From Burkholderia cepacia (GTDB lineage Bacteria; Pseudomonadota; Gammaproteobacteria; Burkholderiales; Burkholderiaceae), in NCBI RefSeq assembly GCF_029962485.1, contig NZ_CP073637.1, positions 2,604,001 through 2,668,000 on the forward strand: 64,000 bases of DNA, written 5' to 3'. Position 1 is the stretch's first letter, and every line of letters begins with the position of its first letter. Of this stretch, positions 8,816-17,840 are shown in pieces. The notes below the pieces were generated by a model. The model worked only from the letters and a program-made list of their open reading frames with translations. It did no database searches and was not told the origin of the DNA. A program made the translations under genes and the position numbers.

Positions 8816-9517
8816 CTGGACACCACCGCCCGCCCCGCCCCGCTGCCGCGTCGTATCGGCTTGCTGGGCGGCACTTTCGACCCGATCCACGACGGCCATC
8901 TCGCGCTCGCGCGCCGGTTCGCCGAGCTGCTCGGCCTGACCGAACTCGTGCTGCTGCCCGCCGGGCAGCCGTACCAGAAGCGTGACGTGTCGGCCGCCGA
9001 GCATCGGCTCGCGATGACGCGCGCGGCCGCCGGCTCGCTGTCCCTGCCGGGCGTGACCGTGACCGTCGCCACCGACGAGATCGAGCACACCGGCCCGACG
9101 TACACGGTCGAGACGCTCGCGCGCTGGCGCGAGCGAATCGGCCCGGACGCGTCGCTGTCGATGCTGATCGGCGCCGACCAGCTCGTGCGGCTCGACACGT
9201 GGCGCGACTGGCGCAAGCTGTTCGACCACGCGCACATCTGCGTGTCGACGCGCCCGGGTTTCGACCTGGGCACGGCGTCGCCGGACGTTGCGCGGGAAAT
9301 CACCGCGCGGCAGGCCGGTGCCGACGTGCTGAAGGCCACGCCGGCTGGCCACCTGCTGATCGATACGACCCTTTCGTTCGACATTGCCGCGACCGACATC
9401 CGCGCACACCTGCGCGAATGCATCGCACGCCATGCGCAAATGCCCGATGCGTCGGCCGAACATGTGCCGGCCGCCGTATGGGCCTATATTCTTCAACATC
9501 GCCTCTACCATTCCTGA
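8816..9517 (+). CDS. nadD: Nicotinate-nucleotide adenylyltransferase, start uncertain
   Basis: NadD adenylates nicotinate mononucleotide in NAD synthesis. The nucleotidyltransferase core shows [17 protein letters not shown] with the HxGH motif, [16 protein letters not shown], a VSTRPGF variant of the ISTRP loop, and DIRAHL near the end, finishing [11 protein letters not shown]. No ATG or GTG gives a full N-terminus. A TTG at 8861 begins inside the first beta strand, whereas a CTG at 8816 restores that strand ([11 protein letters not shown]) and lies 8 nt after AAGGAAAGGA, a strong ribosome-binding site. I have taken the CTG; 8861 is the alternative. rsfS follows 4 bp after the stop. Confidence 0.93.
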   Translation: MDTTARPAPLPRRIGLLGGTFDPIHDGHLALARRFAELLGLTELVLLPAGQPYQKRDVSAAEHRLAMTRAAAGSLSLPGVTVTVATDEIEHTGPTYTVETLARWRERIGPDASLSMLIGADQLVRLDTWRDWRKLFDHAHICVSTRPGFDLGTASPDVAREITARQAGADVLKATPAGHLLIDTTLSFDIAATDIRAHLRECIARHAQMPDASAEHVPAAVWAYILQHRLYHS

Positions 9518-9521
9518 ATCC

Positions 9522-9971
9522 ATGGATATTCGCAAACTGCAGCGCGTGATCGTCGACGCCCTCGAAGACGTCAAGGCGCAAGACATCAAGGTGTTCAACA
9601 CCAGCCACCTGACCGAACTGTTCGACCGCGTGGTCGTCGCTTCGGGCACGTCCAACCGCCAGACCAAGGCCCTCGCGTCAAGCGTGCGCGACAAGGTCAA
9701 GGAAGCCGGCGGCGACATCGTCAGCTCCGAAGGCGAAGACACCGGTGAATGGGTGCTGGTCGATTGCGGCGACGCGGTCGTGCACATCCTGCAGCCGGCC
9801 CTGCGCCAGTACTACAACCTCGAGGAAATCTGGGGCGACAAGCCGGTGCGGATGAAGCTCGGCGGCGGCAAGGGCCCGAACGGCTTTGCAACGGCCAGCG
9901 AAGACGAAGAGGAAGACGAGGAAACCGCGCCCGCACGCCCGGCACGCAAGACGGCCGCCCGCCGCCGTTAA
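9522..9971 (+). CDS. rsfS: Ribosome silencing factor RsfS
   Basis: RsfS (DUF143) binds ribosomal protein uL14 and blocks subunit joining when nutrients are scarce. The 149-residue protein contains the core pattern FDRVVVASGTSNRQTKAL and GEWVLVDCGDAVVHI, with the aromatic PALRQYYNLEEIWGDKP. Beyond residue about 120 it carries an acidic run (EDEEEDEE) followed by an Arg/Ala-rich tail, longer than in E. coli. ATG at 9522 lies only 4 bp after the nadD stop, indicating a nadD-rsfS-rlmH operon, a common arrangement. Confidence 0.96.
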   Translation: MDIRKLQRVIVDALEDVKAQDIKVFNTSHLTELFDRVVVASGTSNRQTKALASSVRDKVKEAGGDIVSSEGEDTGEWVLVDCGDAVVHILQPALRQYYNLEEIWGDKPVRMKLGGGKGPNGFATASEDEEEDEETAPARPARKTAARRR

Positions 9972-9989
9972 GCCGTCACGCCTCTTCCG

Positions 9990-10460
9990 ATGAAGCTTTT
10001 CATCCTTGCGGTCGGCCACAAGATGCCGGGCTGGATCGCATCCGGCTTCGACGAATACACGAAGCGGATGCCGCCGGAACTGCGCATCGAGTTGCGCGAG
10101 ATCAAGCCCGAACTCCGTTCGGGTGGCCGCAGCGCCGAAAGCGTGATGGCGGCCGAGCGGCAGAAGATCGAGGCGGCGCTGCCGAAAGGCGCGCGCCTCG
10201 TCGCGCTCGACGAGCGCGGCCGCGACTGGACCACGATGCAGCTCGCCCAGGCACTGCCCGGCTGGCAGCAGGACGGCCGCGACGTCGCGTTCGTGATCGG
10301 CGGCGCCGACGGGCTCGATCCGGAGCTGAAAGCGCGCGCCGACGTGCTGCTGCGCATCTCGAGCATGACGCTGCCGCACGGGATGGTGCGCGTGCTGCTC
10401 GCCGAACAGCTTTACCGGGCGTGGAGCATCACGCAGAATCACCCCTACCACCGCGCATGA
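9990..10460 (+). CDS. rlmH: 23S rRNA pseudouridine(1915) N3-methyltransferase
   Basis: RlmH methylates pseudouridine 1915 in helix 69 of 23S rRNA, using SAM, late in 70S assembly. The 156-residue length is typical for this minimal SPOUT enzyme. The knot region reads [11 protein letters not shown] and the C-terminal signature [19 protein letters not shown] followed by NHPYHRA is intact. It sits 18 bp after rsfS, so both ribosome-directed proteins are likely cotranscribed. Confidence 0.97.
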   Translation: MKLFILAVGHKMPGWIASGFDEYTKRMPPELRIELREIKPELRSGGRSAESVMAAERQKIEAALPKGARLVALDERGRDWTTMQLAQALPGWQQDGRDVAFVIGGADGLDPELKARADVLLRISSMTLPHGMVRVLLAEQLYRAWSITQNHPYHRA

Positions 10461-10511
10461 CGTGTCGTCCTCGAGACGCGCGCCGCGCGCGCTCAACGAG
10501 ATAACGACACC

Positions 10512-11144
10512 ATGCCCTCCAGCACGTCCCCCGCGCTTTTCCCGACCCTTTACCTCGCTTCGCAAAGCCCGCGCCGCCAGGAGCTGCTGCAACAGATCGG
10601 CGTGCGCTTCGAATTGCTGCTGCCGCGCCCCGATGAGGACGCCGAAGCGCTCGAAGCGGAAGTGCCCGGCGAAGCCGCCGATGCGTACGTGCGGCGCGTG
10701 ACCGTCGCGAAGGCCGAAGCCGCGCGTGCGCGCCTCGTCGCGAGCGGCAAGCCGGCCGCGCCGGTGCTGGTCGCCGACACGACCGTGACGATCGACGGCG
10801 CGATCCTCGGCAAGCCGGCCGACGCCGGCGACGCGCTCGCGATGCTCACGCGCCTCGCCGGCCGCGAACACGCGGTGCTGACCGCCGTCGCCGTGATCGA
10901 TGCCGGCGGCGAACTACTGCCGCCCGCGCTGTCGCGCTCGTCGGTGCGCTTCGCGGCCGTGTCGCGCGACGCCTACGCCCGCTACGTCGAAACCGGCGAG
11001 CCGTTCGGCAAAGCCGGCGCGTATGCGATCCAGGGGCGCGCGGCAGAATTCATCGAGCGAATCGACGGTTCCCATTCAGGTATCATGGGTCTGCCCCTTT
11101 TTGAGACCGCGGCGCTGTTGCGCGCCGCGCGTGTCGCCTTCTGA
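10512..11144 (+). CDS. maf: Maf-type nucleoside triphosphate pyrophosphatase, YhdE-like
   Basis: Maf proteins hydrolyse non-canonical or excess nucleotides to monophosphates. The 210-residue protein begins its fold with [19 protein letters not shown] and has [18 protein letters not shown] and a C-terminal [19 protein letters not shown], all conserved. The motif context and the position just before rng match YhdE (dTTP/UTP pyrophosphatase) of E. coli, where yhdE also precedes rng, better than YceF (m7GTP). The specificity call is inference. Eight bp separate its stop from rng. Confidence 0.93.
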   Translation: MPSSTSPALFPTLYLASQSPRRQELLQQIGVRFELLLPRPDEDAEALEAEVPGEAADAYVRRVTVAKAEAARARLVASGKPAAPVLVADTTVTIDGAILGKPADAGDALAMLTRLAGREHAVLTAVAVIDAGGELLPPALSRSSVRFAAVSRDAYARYVETGEPFGKAGAYAIQGRAAEFIERIDGSHSGIMGLPLFETAALLRAARVAF

Positions 11145-11152
11145 ATCCCACC

Positions 11153-12622
11153 ATGAACGAAGAAATCCTGATCAACCTCACGCCGCAGGAAACGCGGGTC
11201 GCACTCGTCCAGCAAGGCTCGGTGCAGGAGCTTCACGTCGAGCGCACGCTGTCGCGCGGGCGGGTCGGCAACATCTATCTCGGCAAGGTCGTGCGCGTGC
11301 TGCCCGGCATGCAGTCGGCGTTCATCGACATCGGCCTCGAGCGTGCGGCATTCCTGCACGTCGCCGACATCTGGCATCCGCGCCTCGCGGGCGAGCCGCA
11401 GTCGGGCGCGCCGCACCAGCCGATCGAGAAGATCGTGTTCGAGGGCCAGACGCTGATGGTCCAGGTGATCAAGGATCCGATCGGCACGAAGGGCGCGCGG
11501 CTGTCGACGCAGGTCAGTATCGCGGGCCGCACGCTCGTCTACCTGCCGCAGGAGCCGCATATCGGCATCTCGCAGAAGATCGAGAGCGAAGCCGAACGCG
11601 AAGCCGTGCGTGCGCGCCTGACGGCCGTGATCCCGCCGGACGAGAAAGGCGGCTACATCGTGCGCACGATCGCCGAGGATGCGACTTCCGACGAACTGGC
11701 CGGCGACGTCACGTACCTGCGCAAGACCTGGGCGACGATCGTCGGGCAGGCGCAGCGGCTGCCGGCGACGAGCCTGCTGTACCAGGATCTCGATCTCGCG
11801 CAGCGCGTGCTGCGCGATTTCGCGAACGACGACACGACGCGCATCCAGGTCGATTCGCGCGAGACGTACCAGCGCCTCGCGGAATTCGCGGGCGAGTTCA
11901 CGCCGGCCGTGAGCCCGAAAGTGCACCACTACACCGGCGAGCGGCCGCTGTTCGACCTGTACAACATCGAGACGGAGATCCAGCGCGCGCTGTCGCGCCG
12001 CGTCGACCTGAAATCGGGCGGTTACCTGATGATCGACCAGACCGAGGCGATGACGACGATCGACGTGAACACGGGCGGCTACGTCGGCGCGCGCAACTTC
12101 GACGACACGATCTTCAAGACCAACCTCGAGGCCGCGCACACGATCGCGCGGCAGCTGCGGCTGCGCAACCTCGGCGGGATCATCATCATCGACTTCATCG
12201 ACATGGAGAACGCCGAGCATCGCGACGCGGTGCTGTCCGAGTTGAAGAAGGCGCTGTCGCGCGACCGCACGCGCGTGACGGTCAACGGCTTCTCGCAGCT
12301 CGGGCTCGTCGAGATGACGCGCAAGCGCACGCGCGAATCGCTCGCGCACGTGCTGTGCGAGCCGTGCCCGACCTGCCAGGGCAAGGGCCAGGTGAAGACG
12401 TCGCGCACCGTGTGCTACGACATCCTGCGCGAGATCCTGCGTGAGTCGCGGCAGTTCAACCCGCGCGAATTCCGCGTGATCGCCGCGCAGCAGGTGATCG
12501 ACCTGTTCCTCGACGAAGAGTCGCAGCATCTCGCGATGCTGATCGACTTCATCGGCAAGCCGGTATCGCTGCAGGTCGAATCGAATTTGAGTCAGGAGCA
12601 GTACGATATCGTGCTGATGTAA
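11153..12622 (+). CDS. rng: Ribonuclease G
   Basis: RNase G is an RNase E-family endoribonuclease that processes the 5' end of 16S rRNA and decays some mRNAs. The 489-residue protein has an N-terminal S1 domain (about 35-115, with RGRVGNIYLGKVVRVLPGMQ), the DNase-I-like catalytic domain with MTTIDVNTGGYVG and IIIIDFIDM, and the Zn-link CEPCPTCQGKGQ near residue 402. The length fits RNase G and lacks the long RNase E scaffold tail. It ends a tight maf-rng pair. Confidence 0.97.
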   Translation: MNEEILINLTPQETRVALVQQGSVQELHVERTLSRGRVGNIYLGKVVRVLPGMQSAFIDIGLERAAFLHVADIWHPRLAGEPQSGAPHQPIEKIVFEGQTLMVQVIKDPIGTKGARLSTQVSIAGRTLVYLPQEPHIGISQKIESEAEREAVRARLTAVIPPDEKGGYIVRTIAEDATSDELAGDVTYLRKTWATIVGQAQRLPATSLLYQDLDLAQRVLRDFANDDTTRIQVDSRETYQRLAEFAGEFTPAVSPKVHHYTGERPLFDLYNIETEIQRALSRRVDLKSGGYLMIDQTEAMTTIDVNTGGYVGARNFDDTIFKTNLEAAHTIARQLRLRNLGGIIIIDFIDMENAEHRDAVLSELKKALSRDRTRVTVNGFSQLGLVEMTRKRTRESLAHVLCEPCPTCQGKGQVKTSRTVCYDILREILRESRQFNPREFRVIAAQQVIDLFLDEESQHLAMLIDFIGKPVSLQVESNLSQEQYDIVLM

Positions 12623-12749
12623 CGGTCCGCCCAACCGCCGCCGGCATCGCCGCGCGGCGCCCGGATACGGCGCCCGGGCAGTTCGCGCATGCCGCGCCAG
12701 CGCCCGCCGCCGTATTTTCATTTACCCCTTTTTGCACTCACCACACACC

Positions 12750-13079
12750 ATGAGCCAAGGCCACAACCGCCGCCAGCGCAAGAAACTCCACATCGGCGAA
12801 TTCCAGGAACTCGCGTTCAATGCCACCGCGCATTACCGCAACGAAATGACCGACCTCGGCGAACTGATCGACGCGTTCATCGACTTCGTCGAAGCGAACG
12901 GACTGCTGACCGTCGCATCCGCGGACGAAGGCATCGGCGCCTATGTGATCTCCGGTGCACCGCGCGGCACGACGACCGACGCCGATCGCGAACTCGTGCG
13001 CGGGTGGCTGGCCGCCCGTCCGGAACTGACGGACGTCAAGGTCAGCGAATTCACCGACGCGTGGTATCCGGACGCCTGA
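12750..13079 (+). CDS. yggL: YggL family 50S ribosome-binding protein
   Basis: The 109-residue protein belongs to the YggL (DUF469) family: start MSQGHNRRQRKKLHIGEFQE, then ADLGEL-like helix MTDLGELIDAFIDF and a closing EFTDAWYPDA. YggL is reported to bind the large ribosomal subunit; its exact role is unresolved. The frame is open 18 bp further up, but ATG 12750 gives the family N-terminus. It follows rng by 127 bp and is itself followed by a perfect 10-bp hairpin, so it probably ends the purD-to-yggL run. Confidence 0.9.
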   Translation: MSQGHNRRQRKKLHIGEFQELAFNATAHYRNEMTDLGELIDAFIDFVEANGLLTVASADEGIGAYVISGAPRGTTTDADRELVRGWLAARPELTDVKVSEFTDAWYPDA

Positions 13080-13115
13080 CTTTCCCGCTTCACCTTGCTT
13101 CACGCAGCGCCCGCA

Positions 13116-13140
13116 CCTGCCCGCCATGACGGCGGGCAGG
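13116..13140 (+). terminator. Perfect 10-bp hairpin after yggL
   Basis: CCTGCCCGCC and GGCGGGCAGG pair perfectly around ATGAC, 37 bp after the yggL stop. The following bases (ACGGCG) hold no T-run, so termination would need Rho or be weak. Confidence 0.5.
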
Positions 13141-13537
13141 ACGGCGCGGCACCTCTCCCGCCCCCCACTCCCCTCCGCCTCACCGGCACCGACTCACACG
13201 ATTCACGCCGCGTCGACCGTAATTACCCCGATTTCCGCATTGAATCGGACGCTTACTTCAATTTAACGATCATTAAAAGACGTCTCGTACCGGCGGACCT
13301 ACTCTGATCGCCAGGAATCCGGTGTTTTACGGCGCGATCGGCAAGCAATACGAAAGAATGCGATCGCTCGTCCGACAGGTGCGCCGGATTCCGGTACGGG
13401 CGAAATGCGACACGGCGACAGGCAATCAGGGAGACAACCAACCATGCGCCAGCCGCTTCCCGTTCGCAGCGACGACACGTCGACGCACGCGACGGCCGCC
13501 TGACCCAATCCATCGAACGAGACAAGACGAGGACGAC
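13141..13537 (+). promoter_or_regulatory. Long leader region before the repeat lipoprotein
   Basis: The 400-bp gap contains no convincing gene. It is notable for an unusually AT-rich block at about 13218-13285 in a GC-rich chromosome, including TTTAACGATCATTAAA (13262-13277), an inverted repeat with 14 of 16 bases symmetrical that could be a regulator site. I could not identify a confident -35/-10 pair. The last part carries GACAAGACGAGGACGAC just upstream of the ATG at 13538, containing an AGGA ribosome-binding site. Confidence 0.4.
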
Positions 13538-14692
13538 ATGACTACGCCGACCATCAATCAAGCAGGACTCCGAATGATCATGATCGCGACGGGCGTTGCG
13601 GCGCTGATGTCGCTGTCCGCCTGCGGCGGCTCCGGCTCGCTGAGCCAGGGCACCGGCGGCGGCGGATCGGGTTCGGGCGACACGACCGCGACGACCGGCG
13701 GCACGGGCAACGGCTCCGGCGGCACGTCGGCGAATGCGGTCGGCCAGACGACCGCGGCATCGAGCAACGTCGTGACGGCCGCGGGCAGCACCGTATCGGG
13801 CGTCGGCACGGTGATCGCGGGCCAGTCGCTGCCCGGCACGAACGCGGCGACCACCCAGGGGCTCGGCACCGTCGTGCAGGACGCCGGCGCGGCCGTCACG
13901 ACGCTCGGCACCGGCATCGGATCGGGGCTCGGCCAGCTCGGTGCGTCGTCGAATCCGGTCGGCACGACGGTCGCGAGCACGGGCGGCGTGGTCACGAACC
14001 TCGGCGACGCGGTCGCCGCGACCGGCGGGGTCGTGTCGAGCCTGGGCGCCAGCGGCTCGGCACTGGCCCCGCTCGCCCCCGTGACGTCGCCCGTCGGCGG
14101 CGCGATCACGACGCTCGGCAATACGATCGCGGGTGGCGGCGCAACGCTCGGCACGCAACTGTCGACCGGCCCTGTCGCACAGGTCACGGGCGCCGCCAGT
14201 TCGGCGATCACGCCGATCACGACGACGGTCGGGTCGGTCACGCAGACCGTCGCAGCGAGCACGCCGCTCGGCGCGCCGCTCACGAACCTCGTGACGACGG
14301 TCGGCAACGGCGTCGCGAACGTCGGCACGACGATCGCGAAGACCGGCGGCAATCCGGTCACGACCGGCGTCGGCAACGTGGTGACGGCAACCGGCAATAC
14401 GGTGGCCACGGCCGGCACGACGCTGCTCGGCGGCGGCGGTGCCGCAACGAATCCGCTCGCGCCGGTCACGGGGCTCCTGTCGACGGGTGCACTGGGCGGC
14501 GCGACGGGCGGCAGCAGCCCGGCAGGCGCGCTCACGTCGGCCGTCGGCGCCGTGACGGGCGCCGTATCGGGCGCGGCCGGCGGCTCGCCCGTCGCGGGAT
14601 TGACGGGCGGCACCGGCACCGGTGCGCTCTCGAAGGCGGGTGGCGGCGTGCTCGCTCCGGTCACGACGACGCTCGGCTCGCTGGTCAAATAA
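13538..14692 (+). CDS. Gly/Thr/Ala-rich repeat lipoprotein (collagen-like-annotated type)
   Basis: The 384-residue product has an N-terminal signal with a lipobox (SLSACGGSG, Cys at about residue 29), so it should be a lipoprotein. The mature part is almost entirely low complexity: irregular units such as TTLGTGIGSGLGQLG, TGGVVTNLGDAVAATGG and TVGNGVANVGTTIAKTGG, rich in Gly, Thr, Ala, Val and nearly free of charged or aromatic residues. Relatives in Burkholderia are often labelled collagen-like triple-helix repeat proteins, but a strict Gly-x-y register is not kept here; the spacing suggests beta-strand repeats or an extended wall-like chain. Function unknown. It is monocistronic between two long gaps. 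Confidence 0.8.
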   Translation: MTTPTINQAGLRMIMIATGVAALMSLSACGGSGSLSQGTGGGGSGSGDTTATTGGTGNGSGGTSANAVGQTTAASSNVVTAAGSTVSGVGTVIAGQSLPGTNAATTQGLGTVVQDAGAAVTTLGTGIGSGLGQLGASSNPVGTTVASTGGVVTNLGDAVAATGGVVSSLGASGSALAPLAPVTSPVGGAITTLGNTIAGGGATLGTQLSTGPVAQVTGAASSAITPITTTVGSVTQTVAASTPLGAPLTNLVTTVGNGVANVGTTIAKTGGNPVTTGVGNVVTATGNTVATAGTTLLGGGGAATNPLAPVTGLLSTGALGGATGGSSPAGALTSAVGAVTGAVSGAAGGSPVAGLTGGTGTGALSKAGGGVLAPVTTTLGSLVK

Positions 14693-14946
14693 GCCGCACG
14701 CAGGCACGGCGCCCGCATCGTCGCCGACGATCGGGCGCCGCAGCCGCCACCTCGGCCCGTCCCGCCTCGCCCGCGCCCCCTCCGATCCCTACCTTTTCCC
14801 CACAGTCCGCCTGCAACAGGCCATCGAAATCGGTCCTGAAAGCAAGACACGTTAAAATCTCACCTCGCGTGGTGCGCCGCCCGCACCCGCCATCCATCGC
14901 CAGCCGCGTGCCCTCGGGCCGCCCCCGACCCATGGAGTGAGTGTCA

Positions 14947-15909
14947 ATGAGCGGCGGACTCCCGTTTCCCGCATCCCGCAAGTCGTTGCCGTCCTCGACG
15001 GTCTTCCTGATCCTCGCCGCCGTCGCGTTGCTGTCCGGCTGCGGGCTGCTGCCGGTCCAGAACCCGCCCGCGCCGATCAGCGAGGCGCTCGTCGAGCCCG
15101 TCGAGGAAACCGCCGGCGAACCGCTGACGATGCCACCCGTGCCGGCGCCGACGCAACCGGAGGCGCCGGAAGCGCCGAAGAAGCCGCACCGCGAAGTGAC
15201 GCGGCCGAAACCCGTGCAGCGCCCCGAAACACCGACGCCGCCACCGCCTCCGCCCGCGCCGATCGTCGCGACGCGCCCGCTCGACCGCACCCAGATCCAT
15301 GCGCTGCTCGACAGCGAGGTCGCGCGCCGCAACGGCAAGGTGATCGGCCGCGCAGTCGACATGGTGACCGACGCGAGCGGCAAGCCGCGCGAGATGATCG
15401 TCAACCTGCAGGGCTTCATGGGCGTCGGCGACCGCAAGGTCATCTTCCCGTGGGACGTGTTCCGCTTCACGCCGGGCGGCAAACAGGAGCCGATCGTGCT
15501 CGACGTGCCGTCGGGCGACCTGCCGCCGGCCGCGCGGCCGAAGGCCGTGCCGCTGTCGGGCTCCGCCGCGGCCTCGCCCGCGACACGGCTGCCGATGCTC
15601 GACAGCGATGTCGAGCGCCCGAACGGCACGAAGATCGGCCGCATCGTCGACGTGCTGATCGACCGCGCCGCGCAGCCGCAGGCTGTCGTGCTCGACCTCG
15701 GCGGCCTCGTCAATACCGACCGCCGTTCGATTGCCGCGAGCTGGGGCGCGCTGCGCTTCGTCACGCGCGACAAGGCGCTGCACCCGCAACTGGACCTGAG
15801 CGACGCACAGATCAAGGCGTCGCCACCCTACGCGGCCGACAAGCCGGTCGTCGCGGTCTTCCCGCCCGTTGCCCCGGCCCCGGCTTCATCTGCGAGTGCC
15901 ACCCGATGA
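14947..15909 (+). CDS. Lipoprotein with two PRC-barrel modules
   Basis: The 320-residue product has a signal sequence ending in the lipobox LLSGCGLLP, then a Pro-rich linker (about 60-105) and two similar modules: LLDSEVARRNGKVIGRAVD (about 120 on) and MLDSDVERPNGTKIGRIVD (about 218 on). Each continues with the beta-barrel pattern of PRC-barrel domains. PRC barrels bind RNA-processing or photosynthetic partners in other proteins; an envelope role here is inference. GTG 14941 is an alternative start, but ATG 14947 is better spaced from GGAG. The stop overlaps the next gene's ATG (ATGA). Confidence 0.82.
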   Translation: MSGGLPFPASRKSLPSSTVFLILAAVALLSGCGLLPVQNPPAPISEALVEPVEETAGEPLTMPPVPAPTQPEAPEAPKKPHREVTRPKPVQRPETPTPPPPPPAPIVATRPLDRTQIHALLDSEVARRNGKVIGRAVDMVTDASGKPREMIVNLQGFMGVGDRKVIFPWDVFRFTPGGKQEPIVLDVPSGDLPPAARPKAVPLSGSAAASPATRLPMLDSDVERPNGTKIGRIVDVLIDRAAQPQAVVLDLGGLVNTDRRSIAASWGALRFVTRDKALHPQLDLSDAQIKASPPYAADKPVVAVFPPVAPAPASSASATR

Positions 15910-17168
15910 CGATCAAGCATTCCGTCACCGCTCGCAGTCTGCGGTCCCTCGACTGGCTCAACTTCTTCGTTGCAAACGTTCAGACCGGGTTCGGCCCGTT
16001 CATCGCGTCCTACCTCGCATCGCACAAATGGACGCAAGGCGAGATCGGCATGGTGCTGTCGATCGGCACGATCAGCGCGATGGTCAGCCAGGTGCCGGGC
16101 GGCGCGGCCGTCGACGCGCTGAAGAACAAGAAAGGCGCGGCCGCCTGGGCGATCGCGGCCATCATTCTGTCGGCGGTGCTGCTCGCGTCAAGCCCGACCA
16201 TCGTGCCGGTGATCGCCGCCGAGGTGTTCCACGGCTTCGCGAGCTGCATGCTCGTGCCCGCGATGGCGGCGATTTCGTTCTCGCTGGTCGGCCGCGCCGA
16301 CCTCGGCGACCGGCTCGGCCGCAATGCGCGCTGGGCATCGATCGGCAGTGCGGTCGCGGCAGGCCTGATGGGGCTCACCGGCGAGTACTTTTCCGCGCGC
16401 GCGGTGTTCTGGCTGACCGCCGTGCTGGCGCTGCCCGCGCTGTTCGCGCTCGCGATGATCCAGCCGACTCACGAAGTGATCCCGCAGTCGTCGAAGCCGG
16501 ACGATCACCACGACGAAGCCGGCGAACGCGAAACGCTGCTCGAACTGCTGCGCGACCGCCGGATGCTGATCTTCGCGGCGTGCGTCGTGCTGTTCCACCT
16601 GTCGAACGCGGCGATGCTGAACCTCGCGGCCGGTGAAGTCACGGCCGGGATGGGGGAAAACGTGCAGCTCGTGATCGCCGCGTGCATCATCGTGCCGCAG
16701 GCGATCGTTGCGATGCTGTCACCCTGGGTCGGCCGCTCCGCGCAACGCTGGGGGCGCCGGCCAATCCTGCTGCTCGGTTTCTCCGCGCTGCCGGTGCGCG
16801 CGCTGCTGTTCGCCGGCGTGAGCAGCCCGTACCTGCTCGTGCCCGTGCAGATGCTCGACGGCATCAGCGCGGCCGTGTTCGGCGTGATGCTGCCGCTGAT
16901 CGCGGCCGACGTCGCGGGCGGCAAGGGCCGCTACAACCTGTGCATCGGGCTGTTCGGGCTCGCGGCCGGGATCGGCGCGACGCTCAGCACGGCCGCGGCC
17001 GGCTACGTCGCCGACCACTTCGGCAACGCGGTCAGCTTCTTCGGGCTCGCGGGCGCCGGCGCGCTCGCGGTGCTGCTGGTCTGGCTCGTGATGCCCGAAA
17101 CGCGCGTCGGGAACGGCGACACGGCGGCCGACGAACCGGCTGCCGCCTCGCCCGAACAGGCGCACTGA
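15906..17168 (+). CDS. Major facilitator superfamily transporter
   Basis: The 420-residue protein has about twelve hydrophobic helices in two halves, split by a hydrophilic loop around residues 190-215 rich in His/Asp/Glu (SKPDDHHDEAGERE). The first half contains GEIGMVLSIGTISAMVSQVPGG in the place of MFS motif A; the second contains WGRRPILLLGFSALPVRALL. It resembles drug/H+ antiporters of the MFS but the substrate is not readable. Translation is probably coupled to the PRC-barrel lipoprotein through a 4-bp ATGA overlap, an unusual pairing for an exporter. Confidence 0.85.
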   Translation: MTIKHSVTARSLRSLDWLNFFVANVQTGFGPFIASYLASHKWTQGEIGMVLSIGTISAMVSQVPGGAAVDALKNKKGAAAWAIAAIILSAVLLASSPTIVPVIAAEVFHGFASCMLVPAMAAISFSLVGRADLGDRLGRNARWASIGSAVAAGLMGLTGEYFSARAVFWLTAVLALPALFALAMIQPTHEVIPQSSKPDDHHDEAGERETLLELLRDRRMLIFAACVVLFHLSNAAMLNLAAGEVTAGMGENVQLVIAACIIVPQAIVAMLSPWVGRSAQRWGRRPILLLGFSALPVRALLFAGVSSPYLLVPVQMLDGISAAVFGVMLPLIAADVAGGKGRYNLCIGLFGLAAGIGATLSTAAAGYVADHFGNAVSFFGLAGAGALAVLLVWLVMPETRVGNGDTAADEPAAASPEQAH

Positions 17169-17209
17169 ACGCGGCGCGCCGCCGTTACCCGCTTCTTGGC
17201 CGACTCACG

Positions 17210-17776
17210 ATGGATACGATCAGAACACTCAACGAAGCCCGCCAGCAGATCCAGCAGTCGATCTTCGAGCTGTTCAAGGGGCTGTCATTCAACGAACGGC
17301 TCGCGCAAGGCGGGCTGATGGCGCTCCAGGCCGTCTGCGGCGCGTGCCTCGCGTATGCGATCGGCCGCGCGATGCACTCCGAGCAGGCCGTGTGGGCGGC
17401 GATCACCGCGATCGCCGTCACGCAGCACAACTACTCGGACACGATGTCGCTGTCGCGCGACCAGTTCATCGGCGCAATGGTCGGAGGCGTGCTCGGCTTC
17501 GCGGGGGCGGCGGTCGGCGGCGATCGCCTCGTCACGTATGCGATCACGGTCGCGGTCGTGATCGTCTGCTGCTGGTGCCTGAATGTCGGCAGCGCAGCAC
17601 GGCTCGGCGGCGTGACCGCGACGATCGTGCTGCTGTTCCCGGGCAACGGCCCGCTGTGGGATGTGCCGCTGATTCGGTTCGGCGAAGTGACGCTCGGCAC
17701 CATATGTGCGCTTGGCGTGTGCTGGGTGATGTCGAGAATCGAGCGGCGCTGGTTCCGCCACGCGGAAGCCAAGTGA
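17210..17776 (+). CDS. Small FUSC-like inner-membrane protein
   Basis: The 188-residue protein has an amphipathic N-terminal helix (MDTIRTLNEARQQIQQSIFE) and about five membrane segments, including QAVWAAITAIAVTQHNYSDT and the region GAMVGGVLGFAGAAVGGD. This pattern matches the membrane half of FUSC/aromatic-acid-exporter (AaeB-like) proteins, but the large cytosolic half is missing, so it may be a minimal member. It lies 41 bp after the MFS gene and may be in the same operon. Substrate unknown. Confidence 0.7.
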   Translation: MDTIRTLNEARQQIQQSIFELFKGLSFNERLAQGGLMALQAVCGACLAYAIGRAMHSEQAVWAAITAIAVTQHNYSDTMSLSRDQFIGAMVGGVLGFAGAAVGGDRLVTYAITVAVVIVCCWCLNVGSAARLGGVTATIVLLFPGNGPLWDVPLIRFGEVTLGTICALGVCWVMSRIERRWFRHAEAK

Positions 17777-17840
17777 CGCGGCGGACCGGCTGCCCGGCGC
17801 GCATCGCGGCATCGCGACACGTGCCGGGTGACCGGCGAGG

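Noticed and set aside
16682..17776. 364-codon fusion-like ORF across the MFS end and the FUSC-like gene
   Set aside because: Its first half is an out-of-frame reading of the MFS gene; the real start of the FUSC-like gene is ATG 17210.
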